From Achatina immaculata (taxonomy: Eukaryota; Mollusca; Gastropoda; Stylommatophora; Achatinidae), in contig CM019696.1 in the NCBI GenBank assembly GCA_009760885.1, forward strand, positions 43,136,221 to 43,200,220: a DNA stretch of 64,000 bases, read 5' to 3'. The notes beneath the pieces are model-generated. The model had not been told where the DNA came from. It was given only the letters and a program-made list of their open reading frames with translations, and ran no database searches. Position 1 is the stretch's first letter, and each line of letters starts with the position of its first letter. The translations under genes were made by a program, and so were the position numbers. Of this stretch, positions 24,032-34,554 are shown piece by piece.

Positions 24032-25801
24032 TCAAATGATGTCTTGCAGCCATCTTCGCCGTGGTCTTCCTCTCTTTCTTTTTCCCATTATGTACCCTTC
24101 CAAGACGGTTTTCTCTAGATTATCATGACGTTTAATGTGTCCAAAATATTTAAGTTTTCTCTCTTTAATCCTCTTGACTAGCCAGCCTTCTTCAATATTA
24201 AGTTCTTGTAGTATAGATATATTTGTTCTTTTTCTTTGTGTCCATGATGTTTGAAGAACTCTTCTGTAGCATTTACATTCAAAGGCATTTATGAGTTTCT
24301 CAGCTGTTTTGTTAAGTGTCCAGGTCTCACAGGCATATGTTGCGATGGGAAAGATGCATGCCTCTAAAAATCTTATTTTTGTAGTTCTGTCTGTTCCTCT
24401 CCACAGATTCTTTATTTGTTTTACTTTCTGAAGAGCGATAGATGTCCTCCTTTTAATTTCCCTCATTGTATCTCCATTATTAGTTAGTAGTGATCCAAGA
24501 TATTCAAAACTCTCCACTTCTTCCAGTTTTTCCTCATTGATACATATTTCAGCTGCCTTGTTTGTTTTGGAAGTTGCTATTAATTTAGTTTTCTTCGCAT
24601 TAAGATAGAGGTTTTACTCTTCGCTGTTCTTATGGACTGATATAATTAGTTTTTTCCATTCTTTTTTGTGTTGTGGACAGTAATACTATGTCATCAGCAT
24701 ATCTAATCTCTGGTATTTCATAACCTCCAATTGTTATGGCATCGTAATATTCTTTGTCTACATCTTCTCTAACATTCCTCATTATATTTTCAGTATACAA
24801 GTTAAATAAGTAAGGCGACAAAATGCACCCCTGACGGACCCCTTGTTTTATGTCAAACCAAGTTGTTGTTTCACCATTTATTCTTACTGCTGCTTGTTGG
24901 TCTAGATACAGCAGTGATATTATTGTATCAAATGTGTTGGAAATCCCATTTTTTCCATTATATCCAAAAGCTTCTGGTGTTGTACACAACCAAATGCCTT
25001 TGAGTAGTCTATAAAGGCTAAATATAGATTCACATTAAACTCTCTGCATTTCTATATTATTAATCTTATATTGAATATATGATCTCTTGATCCTCTTCCT
25101 TGCCTGAAACCAGCTTGCACCATATTGACTTCTTCTTCTATTTTCTGTCGAAGTCTACCCATTATGATTTTTAACAGAATTTTACTTGCATGACTAATCA
25201 GGGCAATAGTTCTGTAGTTTGTGCATAATTTCAGGCTACCCTTTTTTGGCAGCGGTATGAATACAGTTTTTTTCCATTCTTTTGGCCAAACACCTGAATG
25301 TCATATCTTTTTACATAGTGCATGATAGATTGTTGCACATTCCTTTCTTCCTTCTTTAATACTTTAAGCTATTATCTCACTACATCCTGGTGATTTACCA
25401 TTTTTCAAATTCTTTATTGCCCATAAAGCTTCTTCTATTGTTGGTTTGGGTTCTTTCTTCTCCAATAATAATTCACACAGTTGATTTCTACTTTCACAGT
25501 CGGTTGTTTCATACGTTTCTCTGCAATATTCCTTCCATCTTTCTAGAATTTCCTCTGTCTCTGTCAAGGTATTCCCCATCTCATCACAAATTACATTTAG
25601 CTTAGGTGCGGCATTTCTAGTCAATGTCTTCATTTCTTTAAACATTTCACTATCTCTTCCACACTTCTGATGTCCTTCTATTCTTTCACAACAATCTTGT
25701 ACGTATTGTTTTTTGTCTTTTCTTATGTTTCTTCCTACTTCTTTTGTTAAAGATTTATATTTCTCTTTGTTGTTGTTTGTCACTTTCCATTGCGTCTTCA
25801 T
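24032..25801 (-). pseudogene. RTE-like reverse transcriptase and C-terminal domain, decayed
   Basis: Reverse transcriptase portion of the RTE-like LINE, in at least four open pieces on the minus strand. The connector (25364-25801) contains KNLKNGKSPGCSE. A middle part near 25000-25110 reads VQAGFRQGRGSRD and, after a TAG, FIDYSKAFG: the first catalytic aspartate is present, the usual KAFD is KAFG. The palm piece (24630-24989) has KQGVRQGCILSPYLFNLYTE and the catalytic YADD box in RYADDIVLLS. The C-terminal piece (24032-24517) has FEYLGSLLTNNGD, ATYACETWTLNK and GKRKRGRPRRRWLQD. Frameshifts and stops between pieces make it non-functional. Copies of the same family lie at 32.58, 47.66 and 27.02 kb. 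Confidence 0.88.
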
Positions 25802-25925
25802 TTCTCTACGTTGTTTTATCAGTTCTAGTGTGCCTGCTGTAATCCATCCATTCTTTTATGTTTTCTTTACTGGAACCATGTCTTTTGCTGTTGTTATTTA
25901 GATATCTCTGGCCTGTGTAGCCAAA

Positions 25926-26971
25926 TCATCTGGTGTCATCTCCTGCTGTACAGCCATCAGGATTTCTAAACGGTTCTTCACTTCTATAAGGTATTGTTCT
26001 GGTATTTTTGTAAGACCAAAACGGAGTGGTCTTGATCCCATAACTGTCTTTTTTTATCTTTATCTTCATGTCTGCTATTAATAACTCATGGTCCATGTCA
26101 CAATCAGCACCTGGTAAAGTTTTTGCTGATGTTATACTTGATCTCCACCTTCTTTGCACTAAAATGTAATCTATTTCATTCTTGATTTTCCCATCAGGTG
26201 ATGTCCATGTGTAAAGTCTTCTTGGATGTTGTTTAAAAAGTGTGTTAGCAATCATTATCTCATTTTCCATGCAAAACGCCATTAGATTGTCTCCTGCTTC
26301 ATTTCTATGTCCTATGCTAAATTTCCCTACAACATGTCCTTCATCTTCTGCTCTTTCTGTACCAATCTTTGCATTACAATCACCCATTTTAATTCTATGT
26401 CATTTTTCCTTACCTGGTCTATCGTCGTTTGCAGTGTGTTATAAAAGTCTTCTACTTCCTATTCTTCTGTTGCTGATGTAGGCGCATATATCTGGATGAT
26501 TGTTACATTTCTAAGAGTGCCCTTAAGTTTGATTGTGAAGATTCTATCACTTACTGCATTGTAACCTAGATATGCTTTTGATGTTGATTTGTCCAAATAA
26601 AAAGCCACTCCAATCTTTCCTCCTAATTATCCACCAGAGTATATAAAGATATTATCATTCTCGCTCTTGAAGTGTCCTGATCCTTTCCATCGATGTTCGC
26701 AAATTCCCAAACTGTGTATCCCTGTTCTTTTCATCTCATCACTTATTATTTGATACTTCCCCTCATACATACTTCTTACATTCCATGTTCCTACTCTTAT
26801 TTTTCTTTTTAGTTTGATGCAGGAGTTTTCCTTGCTAACACGGTCAGGATTTTGTCCGTCATCACAATTACTAGTACTGACCTCTGTCTCACACTCTTCC
26901 CCATTGTTAACATTAGATCTATCTGGCCTTTGGGCCTCACCACCAGATCTTTTTCCTATCTGACTTTCCAT
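25926..26971 (-). pseudogene. RTE-like apurinic-type endonuclease, decayed
   Basis: N-terminal endonuclease of the RTE-like LINE, which would nick target DNA to start reverse transcription. Motifs in order on the minus strand: KIRVGTWNVRSM (first catalytic strand), ICEHRWKGSG (catalytic glutamate region), GDCNAKIGTE (GDxN box), ANTLFKQHPRRLYTWTSPDG, NEIDYILVQRRW and DMDHELLIAD (usual SDHELL box). A stop after YSGG (about 26632) and further frameshifts separate the 26627-26971 and 25926-26387 pieces. The TWTSPDG and NEIDYIL wording is characteristic of RTE/BovB endonucleases. Confidence 0.87.
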
Positions 26972-27018
26972 GTTGCTGTTTGGGTTTTCTGGTATATTTT
27001 CAGAAGATAGTTTACCTT

Positions 27019-27284
27019 CTGGCTAGTGAAGAGGATTAAAGAGAGAAAACTGAAATATTTTGGACACATTAAACGTCATGATAATTTAGAGAAGACCGTA
27101 TTGGAAGGATACATAATGGGAAAAAGAAAAAGAGGAAGACCAAGACGAAGATGGCTGCAAGACATCGTTGACGATCTGGAAATGGATGCAACAGCAGCAG
27201 GCCATCTTGCTCACAACCGAGAGGCCTACAGGAGTGCTGTTTGGGAGGCAAAGTTCCGCAAGGGACATGCAAATGAATTAATGA
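27019..27284 (+). mobile_element. Nested 5'-truncated copy of the same RTE-like LINE
   Basis: A plus-strand 3' fragment starting ctggctagtgaagaggatta, encoding RIKERKLKYFGHIKRHDN and GKRKRGRPRRRWLQD, and ending in aaatgaattaatga. The 10-bp word agtttacctt occurs at 27009-27018 and 27285-27294, a target-site duplication. Sequence right of it continues the 5' region of the minus-strand element. It is therefore a later insertion of a family member into an existing copy, in opposite orientation, and not a 5' inversion of one insertion. Confidence 0.88.
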
Positions 27285-27835
27285 AGTTTACCTTGCTTTC
27301 TTTCCTGGCAGTGACTGTACTAATTATTGATCGTAGCCATTGTCCCTACATTGAGATCGTCTGCCTACCATCATAGAATGGTGATCATAACCAACATTAT
27401 CTGTCGGCTGCTCTCCCATTCCATCCACCACCTGATCCCATGGCTTCACGTCACCCTGATTCGGGGGGGGGGGGTGCTGTACGGGTTTTTAATTATGCTG
27501 TTAATAAATGTGGTAATGATGTTAGGAATGATGTTTGTAGCGATGTTAGTAATGATGTTAGGAATGCTGTTTGTAGCGATGTTAGTAATGATGTTAGGAA
27601 TGCTGTTTGTAGCGATGTTAGTAATGATGTTAGGAATGCTGTTTGTAGCGATGTTAGTAATGATGTTAGGAATGCTGTTTGTAGCGATGTTAGTAATGAT
27701 GTTAGGAATGCTGTTTGTAGCGATGATGGTAATGATGTTAGGAATGCTATTTGTAGCGATGTTGGTAATGATGTTTGGAATGCTATTTGTAGCGATGTTG
27801 GTATTGATGTTAGGAAGAATATGGTGTTAAAGACA

Positions 27836-28264
27836 GTTATACTCTGTAAGAGTGTAACCCGTTCAAAACTTCTCTTTCTGTATCCGTCATTTTGCTGTAA
27901 CAGTGTCGTTGTAAGAATTTTATGCACACCAACAAACAAAATGGGATAGTGCAGCATAAATGTGCTCATAAACTGAAGGCTGAGATAAATGAGAGGATAG
28001 CTTGATGCCTGCAGGCAGAGCAAGTTCGTGTAACCTGAAAGAAAGTAATTATGGCCCTGGGAATGCAACATCAAACTCTCTCCCTTTTCTTACGCCAAAG
28101 CTCGCAGCTTCATTACAGCCACGTCTGCAAGGTCTGGCGCCGAAATCTGCAAAGTTATGTCTTTCGTTTTTCTTTCTTTCATTTTGCGACATGTATATAC
28201 ACAGGCACTGACAGGAATTATGGCTGCAAGAAGGCCTGCTGTCTTTGTGGTATGGCTTAGTAGT
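27836..28264. other. Unassigned sequence
   Basis: Mixed-composition sequence with short overlapping open frames on both strands (69-72 codons) and no recognisable domain. Confidence 0.5.
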
Positions 28265-29110
28265 CATTTCTAAGTGTCCATACTCTTAATTGTCAGCTTT
28301 TAGTGTCCTTACTCCTAGTTGTCAGCTTTTAGTCTCCTTACTCTTAGTTGTCAGTTTTTAGTCTCCTTACTCTTAGTTGTCAGCTTTTAGTCTCCTTACT
28401 CTTAATTGTCAGCTTTTAGTCACCTTACTCTTAATTGTCAGCTTTTAGTCTCCTTACTCTTAATTGTCAGCTTTTAGTCTCCTTACTCTTAATTGTCAGC
28501 TTTTAGTCTCCTTACTCTTAGTTGTTTCTTCTTAGCTTCATTAATATTAGTTGTCAGCTTTTATTGTCCTTATTCTTAGTTGTCATAGTTTAGTGTCCGT
28601 ACTCTCAGTGGTCAGCGATTAGTATCATTACTCTTAGTTGTCAGCTTTTAGTGTCCTTACTCTCAGTGGTCAGCGGTTAGTATCATTACTCTTAGTTGTC
28701 AGCTTTTAGTGTCCTTACTCTCAGTGGTCAGCGGTTAGTATCATTACTCTTAGTTGTCAGCTTTTAGTGTTCTTACTCTCAGTGGTCAGCGATTAGTATC
28801 ATTACTCTTAGTTGTCAGCTTTTCGTGTCCTTACTCTCAGTGGTCAGCGATTAGTATCATTACTCTTAGTTGTCAGCTTTTCGTGTCCTTACTCTTAATT
28901 GTCAGATTTTAGTATCATTACTCATAGTTTTCAGCTTTCTGTATCCTTAATCTTAGGTGTCAGCTTTTAGTGTCCTTACTCTTAGATGTCAGCTTTAGAG
29001 TCCGTACTCTTAGATGTCAGCTTTCAGTGTCCTTAATCCTAGTTATCAGCTTTTAGTGTTCTTGCCCTTATTTGTCAGCTTTTATGGCCTTATTCTTAGT
29101 TGTCAGATTT
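28265..29110. repeat. 29-bp minisatellite with 58-bp dimers
   Basis: About 29 copies of a 29-bp unit, core cttactcttagttgtcagct. In about 28600-28900 two monomer types alternate (cttagttgtcagctttt and ctcagtggtcagcggtt), giving a 58-bp higher-order unit repeated about five times. Confidence 0.93.
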
Positions 29111-29269
29111 ATGGTTTTACTCTTAATTGTCCTCTTTTATGGCCTTACTCTTAGTGGTCCGTTTTCAGTTTCCTTAGGTCTCAGCTTACACTGTTAAGAG
29201 ATCTCAGTTTTCGGTGTCCTTGCAATCAGTGGCAAGCTGTCAGTTTCCTTACTCTGAGTGATTAGCTTT
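29111..29269. repeat. Diverged edge of adjoining arrays
   Basis: Scattered cttactctgagtg- and ttagcttt-like words grade from the 29-bp array to the next. Confidence 0.55.
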
Positions 29270-29995
29270 AAATGTCCTTACTCTCAGTGGTTAGCTTTCA
29301 ATTTCCTTACTCTGAGTGGTCAGTTTTCAATTTCCTTACTCTGAGTGGTCAGCTTTCAATTTCCTTACTCTCAGTGGTTAGTGTTCACAATCTTAGTGGT
29401 CAGCTTTCCGTTTCGTTACTCTCAGTTATCAGCGTGTATGCTGTCAGTAGTCAGCGTTCACAACCTCAGTGGTCAGTGTGACCACTCTGAATGGTCAGCG
29501 ATAACAATCTCAGCGGTCCACGTTCACAATCTCAGTGGTTTCCCTATAGTGTCCTCTCAGTGGTCAGCGGTAACAATCTCATTGATCCACGTTCATAATC
29601 TCAGTGGTCACCGTTTACAATCACAGTGGTCAGAAGGTAGCAATCTCAGTGGTCAGCGTTTACATTCTCAGTGGTCAGTGTTTACAATTTCAGTTTTCAG
29701 CGGTAACAATCTCAGTGGTCAGCGTTTACAATCTCAGTGGTCAACGTTTACAATCTCAGTGGTCAGCGTTCACAATCTCAGTGGTCAGCGTTTACAATCT
29801 CAGTTGTCAGCGTTTACAATCTCAGTTTTCAGCGGTAACAATCTCAGTGGTCAGCGTTTACAATCTCAGTTGTCAGCGTTTACAATCTCAGTTGTCAGCG
29901 TTCACAAACTCAGTGGTCAGTGTTTACAATCTCAGTTGTCAGCGTTTACAATCTCAGTGGTCAGTGTTCACAAACTCAGTGGTCAGTGTGCTAGA
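29270..29995. repeat. 22-bp minisatellite
   Basis: About 30 copies of a 22-bp unit, core acaatctcagtggtcagcgt. The word ctcagtggtcagc is shared with one monomer of the neighbouring 29-bp array, so the two arrays may be related. Open frames of 163-237 codons are artefacts. Confidence 0.93.
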
Positions 29996-30240
29996 AGTGA
30001 TGATACAACCGGAACGTTTAATAACGTGGCAGCAAGACCATTGTCTGTATCAGTGTGACCCAGGCTTTAGATCTGTGTATACATCCACCGAATGAAATTG
30101 AAATACTCCTTCATTCTTACTGAACAAATACTATAGTCTCCCATGTTTGTACCCTACGGTGTTTGTAGTCTCCTATGTTTCTAGTTAACCGTGTTTATAG
30201 TCTACCGTGTTTGTAGTATACTCGTTTGTAGTTTTCTGTG
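29996..30240. other. Spacer with short repeats
   Basis: After about 100 bp of unassigned sequence, irregular words such as gtttgtagtctcc and accgtgtttgtagt recur from about 30130. Confidence 0.55.
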
Positions 30241-31155
30241 AATTGTGCTGTTTACTTATCTAATGAGTGTAGATGTGGTATCCACTTATCTAATGTGTGT
30301 AGATGTGGTGTCTACTTATCTAATGTGTGTAGATGTGGTGTCCACTTATCTAATGTGTGTAGATGTGGTGTCCACTTATCTAATGTGTGTAGATGTGGTG
30401 TCTACTTATCTAATGTGTGTAGATGTGGTGTGCACTTATCTAATGTGTGTAGATGTGGTATCCACTTATCTAATGTGTGTAGATGTGGTGTGCACTTATC
30501 TAATGTGTGTAGATGTGGTGTCCACTTATCTAATGTGTGTAGATGTGGTGTCCACTTATCTAATGTGTGTAGATGTGGTGTCCACTTATCTAATGTGTGT
30601 AGATGTGGTGTGCACTTATCTAATGTGTGTAGATGTGGTATCCACTTATCTAATGTGTGTAGATGTGGTGTCCACTTATCTAATGTGTGTAGATGTGGTG
30701 TCCACTTATCTAATGTGTGTAGATGTGGTGTCCACTTATCTAATGTGTGTAGATGTGGTGTCTACTTATGTAATGCGTGTAGATGTGGTGTCTACTTATC
30801 TAATGTGTGTAGATGTGGTGTCTACTTATCTAAATGTGTATAGATGTGGTGTCCACTTATCTAATGTGTGTAGATGTGGTGTCTACTTATGTAATGCGTG
30901 TAGATGTGCTATCTATGTATCTAATGTGTGTAGATGTTTACTTATCTAATGTGTGTTTATGTGTTGTATATTTATCTAATGTGTGTAGATGTTTACTTAT
31001 CTAATGTGTGTTGATGTGCTGTCCACTTATCTAAATGTGTGTTGATGTGCTGTCCACCTATCTAATGTGTGTAGATCTACTATCTATTTATCTAATGGAT
31101 GTAGATGTGCTTTCTATTTATCACTATGATTGCATATGTTCTATCTATTTTATCT

Positions 31156-32057
31156 TCTTTTTCTTCTTCGTTCGCTTCTACCACCAAGATCGCCCTGTGA
31201 TCCTACTGAATTTATTCCTGTGGTTCTCGCTATAGTCTCATTTAGGATGGAGGCTCAGAGCATCGTGGGGCTTGGGCCTATATTCTCGGTGGGTCACAGA
31301 AGCGGGATTGCGTGACACCGTGGTTTTCGTTGCACCAGTTTGGTCTAGATTTGGACTTTCTCACCGGAAAATCTCGACGTGTTTTGGATAGGCATATGTC
31401 CCCGTCGGGTAGAGATAGTTGCGTATCTAGACTTCACTGGTCCAGTGTCTCCGAAATCAGCATTTTGTGGTTATGGCCGCTACCCTTCCTGGTGGTAACC
31501 AGGACGGAGCTTTTGTTGAGGAGGACGAATCCTCGCCACTAGTGAGTTTAACTCCTGGGTTAAGCCGGTTTAGACGTATTGTCCCAGTATGGGTGTATGC
31601 AGGACGTGACCGGCCTCTAGAGCAGAGGTACCGTGATATGAGTAGCCTTGACCGCGAAACTACTGGCTATTTCACTTAATACTTTCAATCACCTTTTCCG
31701 CGACGGCGCCGCTGGCAACCCTAATAGCATTTTTCTTGATTGGCCGGGAGGAGTTTCATCCCACACACCGCAGCTGAAGAATATTGCCAGCAGCGGGTTT
31801 GAAATCATAGTTTTCCTTCTCCTAGATGACTTAACAACCAAGACTGTCGGGTCTCATCTATCCGAAGCGTCTGGTTTTCAGGCGCTAGATATTCACCTTC
31901 GTCCCTTCTCCTATCAGTTTAAACAGTTCCGCCACGAGAAAGCCAGGAGCTGGACTTGGACTGTCAGAGGCTATTTGAGACGCACGCCTTGGAGACATTT
32001 AACTGGAGTGGAGATTGTATCCCCCACCCCACCTCCGGGTGTTACAGTACTTAGAAC
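31156..32057. mobile_element. Unidentified ~0.9-kb insertion in the 30-bp array
   Basis: Sequence visibly richer in G and C than its surroundings interrupts the array. The left end is a pyrimidine run, ttctttttcttcttcgttcg, which read on the minus strand looks like a GAA-type LINE tail, similar to the tail of the element at 53.8-58.3 kb. On the plus strand an open frame (31473-31679) begins MAATLPGGNQDGAFVEED with G at +4, and another, in a different frame, covers 31648-32073. I recognise no domain on either strand and see no clear target-site duplication. It may be a fragment of an unclassified element or a captured gene piece. Confidence 0.5.
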
Positions 32058-32574
32058 CTGTCTACTTATCTAAATGTGTGTAGATGTTCTATCTACTTAT
32101 CTAATGTGTGTAGATGTTCTATCTACTTATCTAATGTGTGTAGATGTGCTGTCCATTTATCTAATGTGTGTAGATGTTCTATCTACTTATCTAATGTGTG
32201 TAGATGTTCTATCTACTTATCTAATGTGTGTAGATGTGCTGTCCATTTATCTAATGTGTGTAGATGTTCTATCTACTTATCTAATGTGTGTAGATGTTCT
32301 ATCTACTTATCTAATGTGTGTAGATGTTCTATTTATTTATCTAATGTGTGTAGATGTTCTATTTATTTATCTAATGTGTGTAGATGTTCTATCTACTTAT
32401 CTAATGTGTGTAGATGTTCTATTTATTTATCTAATGTGTGTAGATGTTCTATTTATTTATCTAATGTGTGTAGATGTTCTATCTACTTATCTAATGTGTG
32501 TAGATGTTCTATCTACATATCTAATGTGTGCAGATATGGTGTCTACTCATTTAATATATTTAGATGCCCTATCT

Positions 32575-33009
32575 CTCTCCCATCGCAACATATGCCTATG
32601 AGACCTGGACACTTAACAAAACAGCTGAGAAACACATAAATGCCTTTGAATGTAAATGCTACAGAAGAGTTCTTCAAATATCATGGACACAAAAAATAAC
32701 AAATATATCTATACTACAAGAACTTAATATTGAAGAAGGCTGGCTAGTGAAGAGGATTAAAGAAAGAAAACTTAAATATTTTGGACACATTAAACGTCAT
32801 GATAATTTAGAGAAGCCCGTGTTGTAAGGATACATAATGGGAAAAAGAAAAAGAGGAAGACCAAGGCGAAGATGGCTGCAAGAAATCGTTGACGATCTGC
32901 AGATGGACGCAGCAGAAGCAGGCCGTCTTGCTCGCAACCGAGAGGCCTACAGGAGAGCTGTTTTGGAGGCAAAGTTCCGCAAGGGACATGTAAGTGAATG
33001 AATGAATGA
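32575..33009 (+). mobile_element. 5'-truncated RTE-like LINE copy
   Basis: Same family as the element at 23.9-27.5 kb. It starts around tcccatcgcaac and ends in a gaatgaatgaatga tail. The 12-bp words gatgccctatct (32563-32574) and gatgtcctatct (33010-33021) form a target-site duplication with one difference. It encodes only the C-terminal region (YAYETWTLNKTAEK, YFGHIKRHDN, GKRKRGRPRRRWLQE). A TAA near 32825 replaces the glutamate codon found in related copies, so even this part is broken. Confidence 0.88.
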
Positions 33010-33240
33010 GATGTCCTATCTACTTATATAATATGTGTAGATGTGTTATCTACTCATCTAATGTGTGTGAAAGTGTTATCAAATGTTTGTAGATGTGCTA
33101 TCAACTTTTCTAATGTGTGTTGATGAAGTGTCTACTTATCTGACGTGTGTAGATGTAAGGTCAACTTATCTGTGTGATGTCTACTTATCTGTGTGATGTC
33201 TACTTATCTGTTTGCTGCTATGATTTGACGGACGCGCTGT

Positions 33241-33830
33241 ATTCTTTCGGTCAAGGTGTTGATCTTTCTGTCCAGGTGTTGATCTTTCTATCCAGGTGTT
33301 GATCTTTCTGTCCAGTTGTTGATCTTTCTATCCAGGTGTTGATCTTTCTGTCCAGGTGTTGATCTTTCTATCCAGGTGTTGATCTTTCTATCCAGGTGTT
33401 GATCTTTCTGTCCAGGTGTTGATCTTTCTATCCAGGTGTTGATCTTTCTGTCCAGGTGTTGATCTTTCTGTCCAGGTGGTGATCTTTCTGTCCAGGTGTT
33501 GATCTTTCTGTCCAGGTGTTGATCTTTCTGTCCAGGTGTTGATCTTTCTGTCTAGGTGTTGATCTTTATGTCCAGGTGTTGATCTTTCTGTCCAGGTGTT
33601 GATCTTTCTGTCTAGGTGTTGATCTTTCTATCCAGGTGTTGATCTTTCTGTCCATGTGTTGATCTTTCTGTCCAGGTGTTGATCTTTATGTCCAGGTGTT
33701 GATCTTTCTGTCCAGGTGTTGATCTTTCTATCCAGGTGTTGATCTTTCTGTCCAGGTGTTGATCTTTATGTCCAGGTGTTGATCTTTCTGTCTAGGTGTT
33801 GATCTTTATGTCCAGGTGTTGATCTACCTT
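33241..33830. repeat. 20-bp minisatellite
   Basis: About 29 copies of gtgttgatctttctgtccag with few variants (ctatccag, tatgtccag, ctgtctag). Homogeneous and recent. Confidence 0.97.
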
Positions 33831-33899
33831 TAAAAAAAAAAAGAAACTTTCTGCGCGTGAAGTTGACTGAGCGTTCAGTCTACACGTAAGCTCATTTAC

Positions 33900-34108
33900 T
33901 TTCTTTCACCCACCCCCCCCCTTTCTCTTTGTCTGTATCTCTATTTCTGGATCTCTCTTTTCCCCTTTGTCTCACTCTCTTTCTCCCTCTCTCTCCCCCT
34001 GTCTCTTTCTCTTTTTCTCCTTTTTCTTTCTCTCGTTCTCTCCCTCTCTCTCCCTCAATCTTTCGCTCTAATTCACTCTCATGCACTCTCTCTCACTTTT
34101 CTTTACCC

Positions 34109-34145
<37 letters not shown>

Positions 34146-34180
34146 TTCACTCATTCTTTCACTCACACAATCATTTCTCT
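33900..34180. repeat. Pyrimidine-rich (TC)n-like tract
   Basis: Interrupted TC and TTTCTC runs, including a short C run at about 33912. Ser/Leu-rich (plus) and Glu/Arg-rich (minus) frames are artefacts. Confidence 0.92.
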
Positions 34181-34554
34181 CATCTGGTCACATATTTATG
34201 AATTAGTAAATGAACGAACAATATTTTCAGCAGCTTAGGTCAGTCTAACCTTCATCATTCAATTTTCTTGTGACTTCACTCACTCAACATCAGTATTGCA
34301 TTATTATTATTATTATTATTATGATGATGATGATAGGTTTAAAAAAGCATACTAAATGTGAAAAGAACAACATCTTACCTACACCTTGAGTACTTACATA
34401 GAAAGTACAACAACTGTAGTAGGACTCCAACAGCGGCGTACATGGGGCACGCTTCATAATTATCTATCCAAGAAGCCTTGTCGTTATCACTTCACTTTCA
34501 CTCTTACCATTCTATTTGTCACATCCTCATATTTATACTTCACAAACTGTTGCC
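34181..34554. other. Unassigned sequence with (ATT)n(GAT)n microsatellite
   Basis: A short compound ATT/GAT trinucleotide repeat lies at about 34300-34335. The remainder shows no feature. Confidence 0.6.

Larger units (their letters stand above)
23923..27474 (-). mobile_element. Near full-length RTE-like LINE (minus strand) with nested insertion
   Basis: A BovB/RTE-like non-LTR retrotransposon. The 3' end is at about 23923, with a (TGAA)n-type tail (plus strand gattcattcattt). The 5' end lies near 27474, next to a 12-bp poly-G run at 27463-27474 (poly-C in the element's sense). Allowing for the nested copy at 27019-27284, the element is about 3.3 kb, the usual RTE size. In order it carries an apurinic-type endonuclease, a connector, a reverse transcriptase and a C-terminal region, all damaged by stops and frameshifts. 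I could not define its own target-site duplication. Confidence 0.88.
23740..27835. repeat. 48-bp/36-bp minisatellite split by an RTE-like LINE
   Basis: Left of the LINE, three copies of a 48-bp unit contain gatgttaggaatgctgtttg plus a gttgttaatatacacagt segment. Right of it, about nine copies of a 36-bp unit begin near 27487 with the same gatgttaggaatgctgtttg but a shorter partner segment, tagcgatgttagtaat. The flanking word aataaatgtggtaatg is also shared by both sides. The insertion at about 23923-27474 therefore sits inside one ancestral array. Confidence 0.88.
30240..33240. repeat. 30-bp minisatellite, split twice
   Basis: A 30-bp unit with the core ttatctaatgtgtgtagatg. Left block (30240-31150) is dominated by gtggtgtccac and gtggtgtctac. 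Middle block (32058-32560) is dominated by ttctatctac and ttctatttat. A diverged remnant lies at 33010-33240. The gaps are an unidentified ~0.9-kb insertion (31156-32057) and an RTE-like fragment (32575-33009). Cys/Val-rich open frames of about 200 codons in two frames are artefacts of a unit divisible by three. Confidence 0.95.

Noticed and set aside
23923..27294. RTE-like LINE with 5' inversion by twin priming
   Set aside because: The inverted piece includes the element's own 3' end and tail and has its own 10-bp target-site duplication, so it is a separate nested insertion.
30238..30949. Cys/Val-rich open frames of 201 and 234 codons
   Set aside because: The 30-bp unit is divisible by three and stop-free in two frames. 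The repeat explains both frames.
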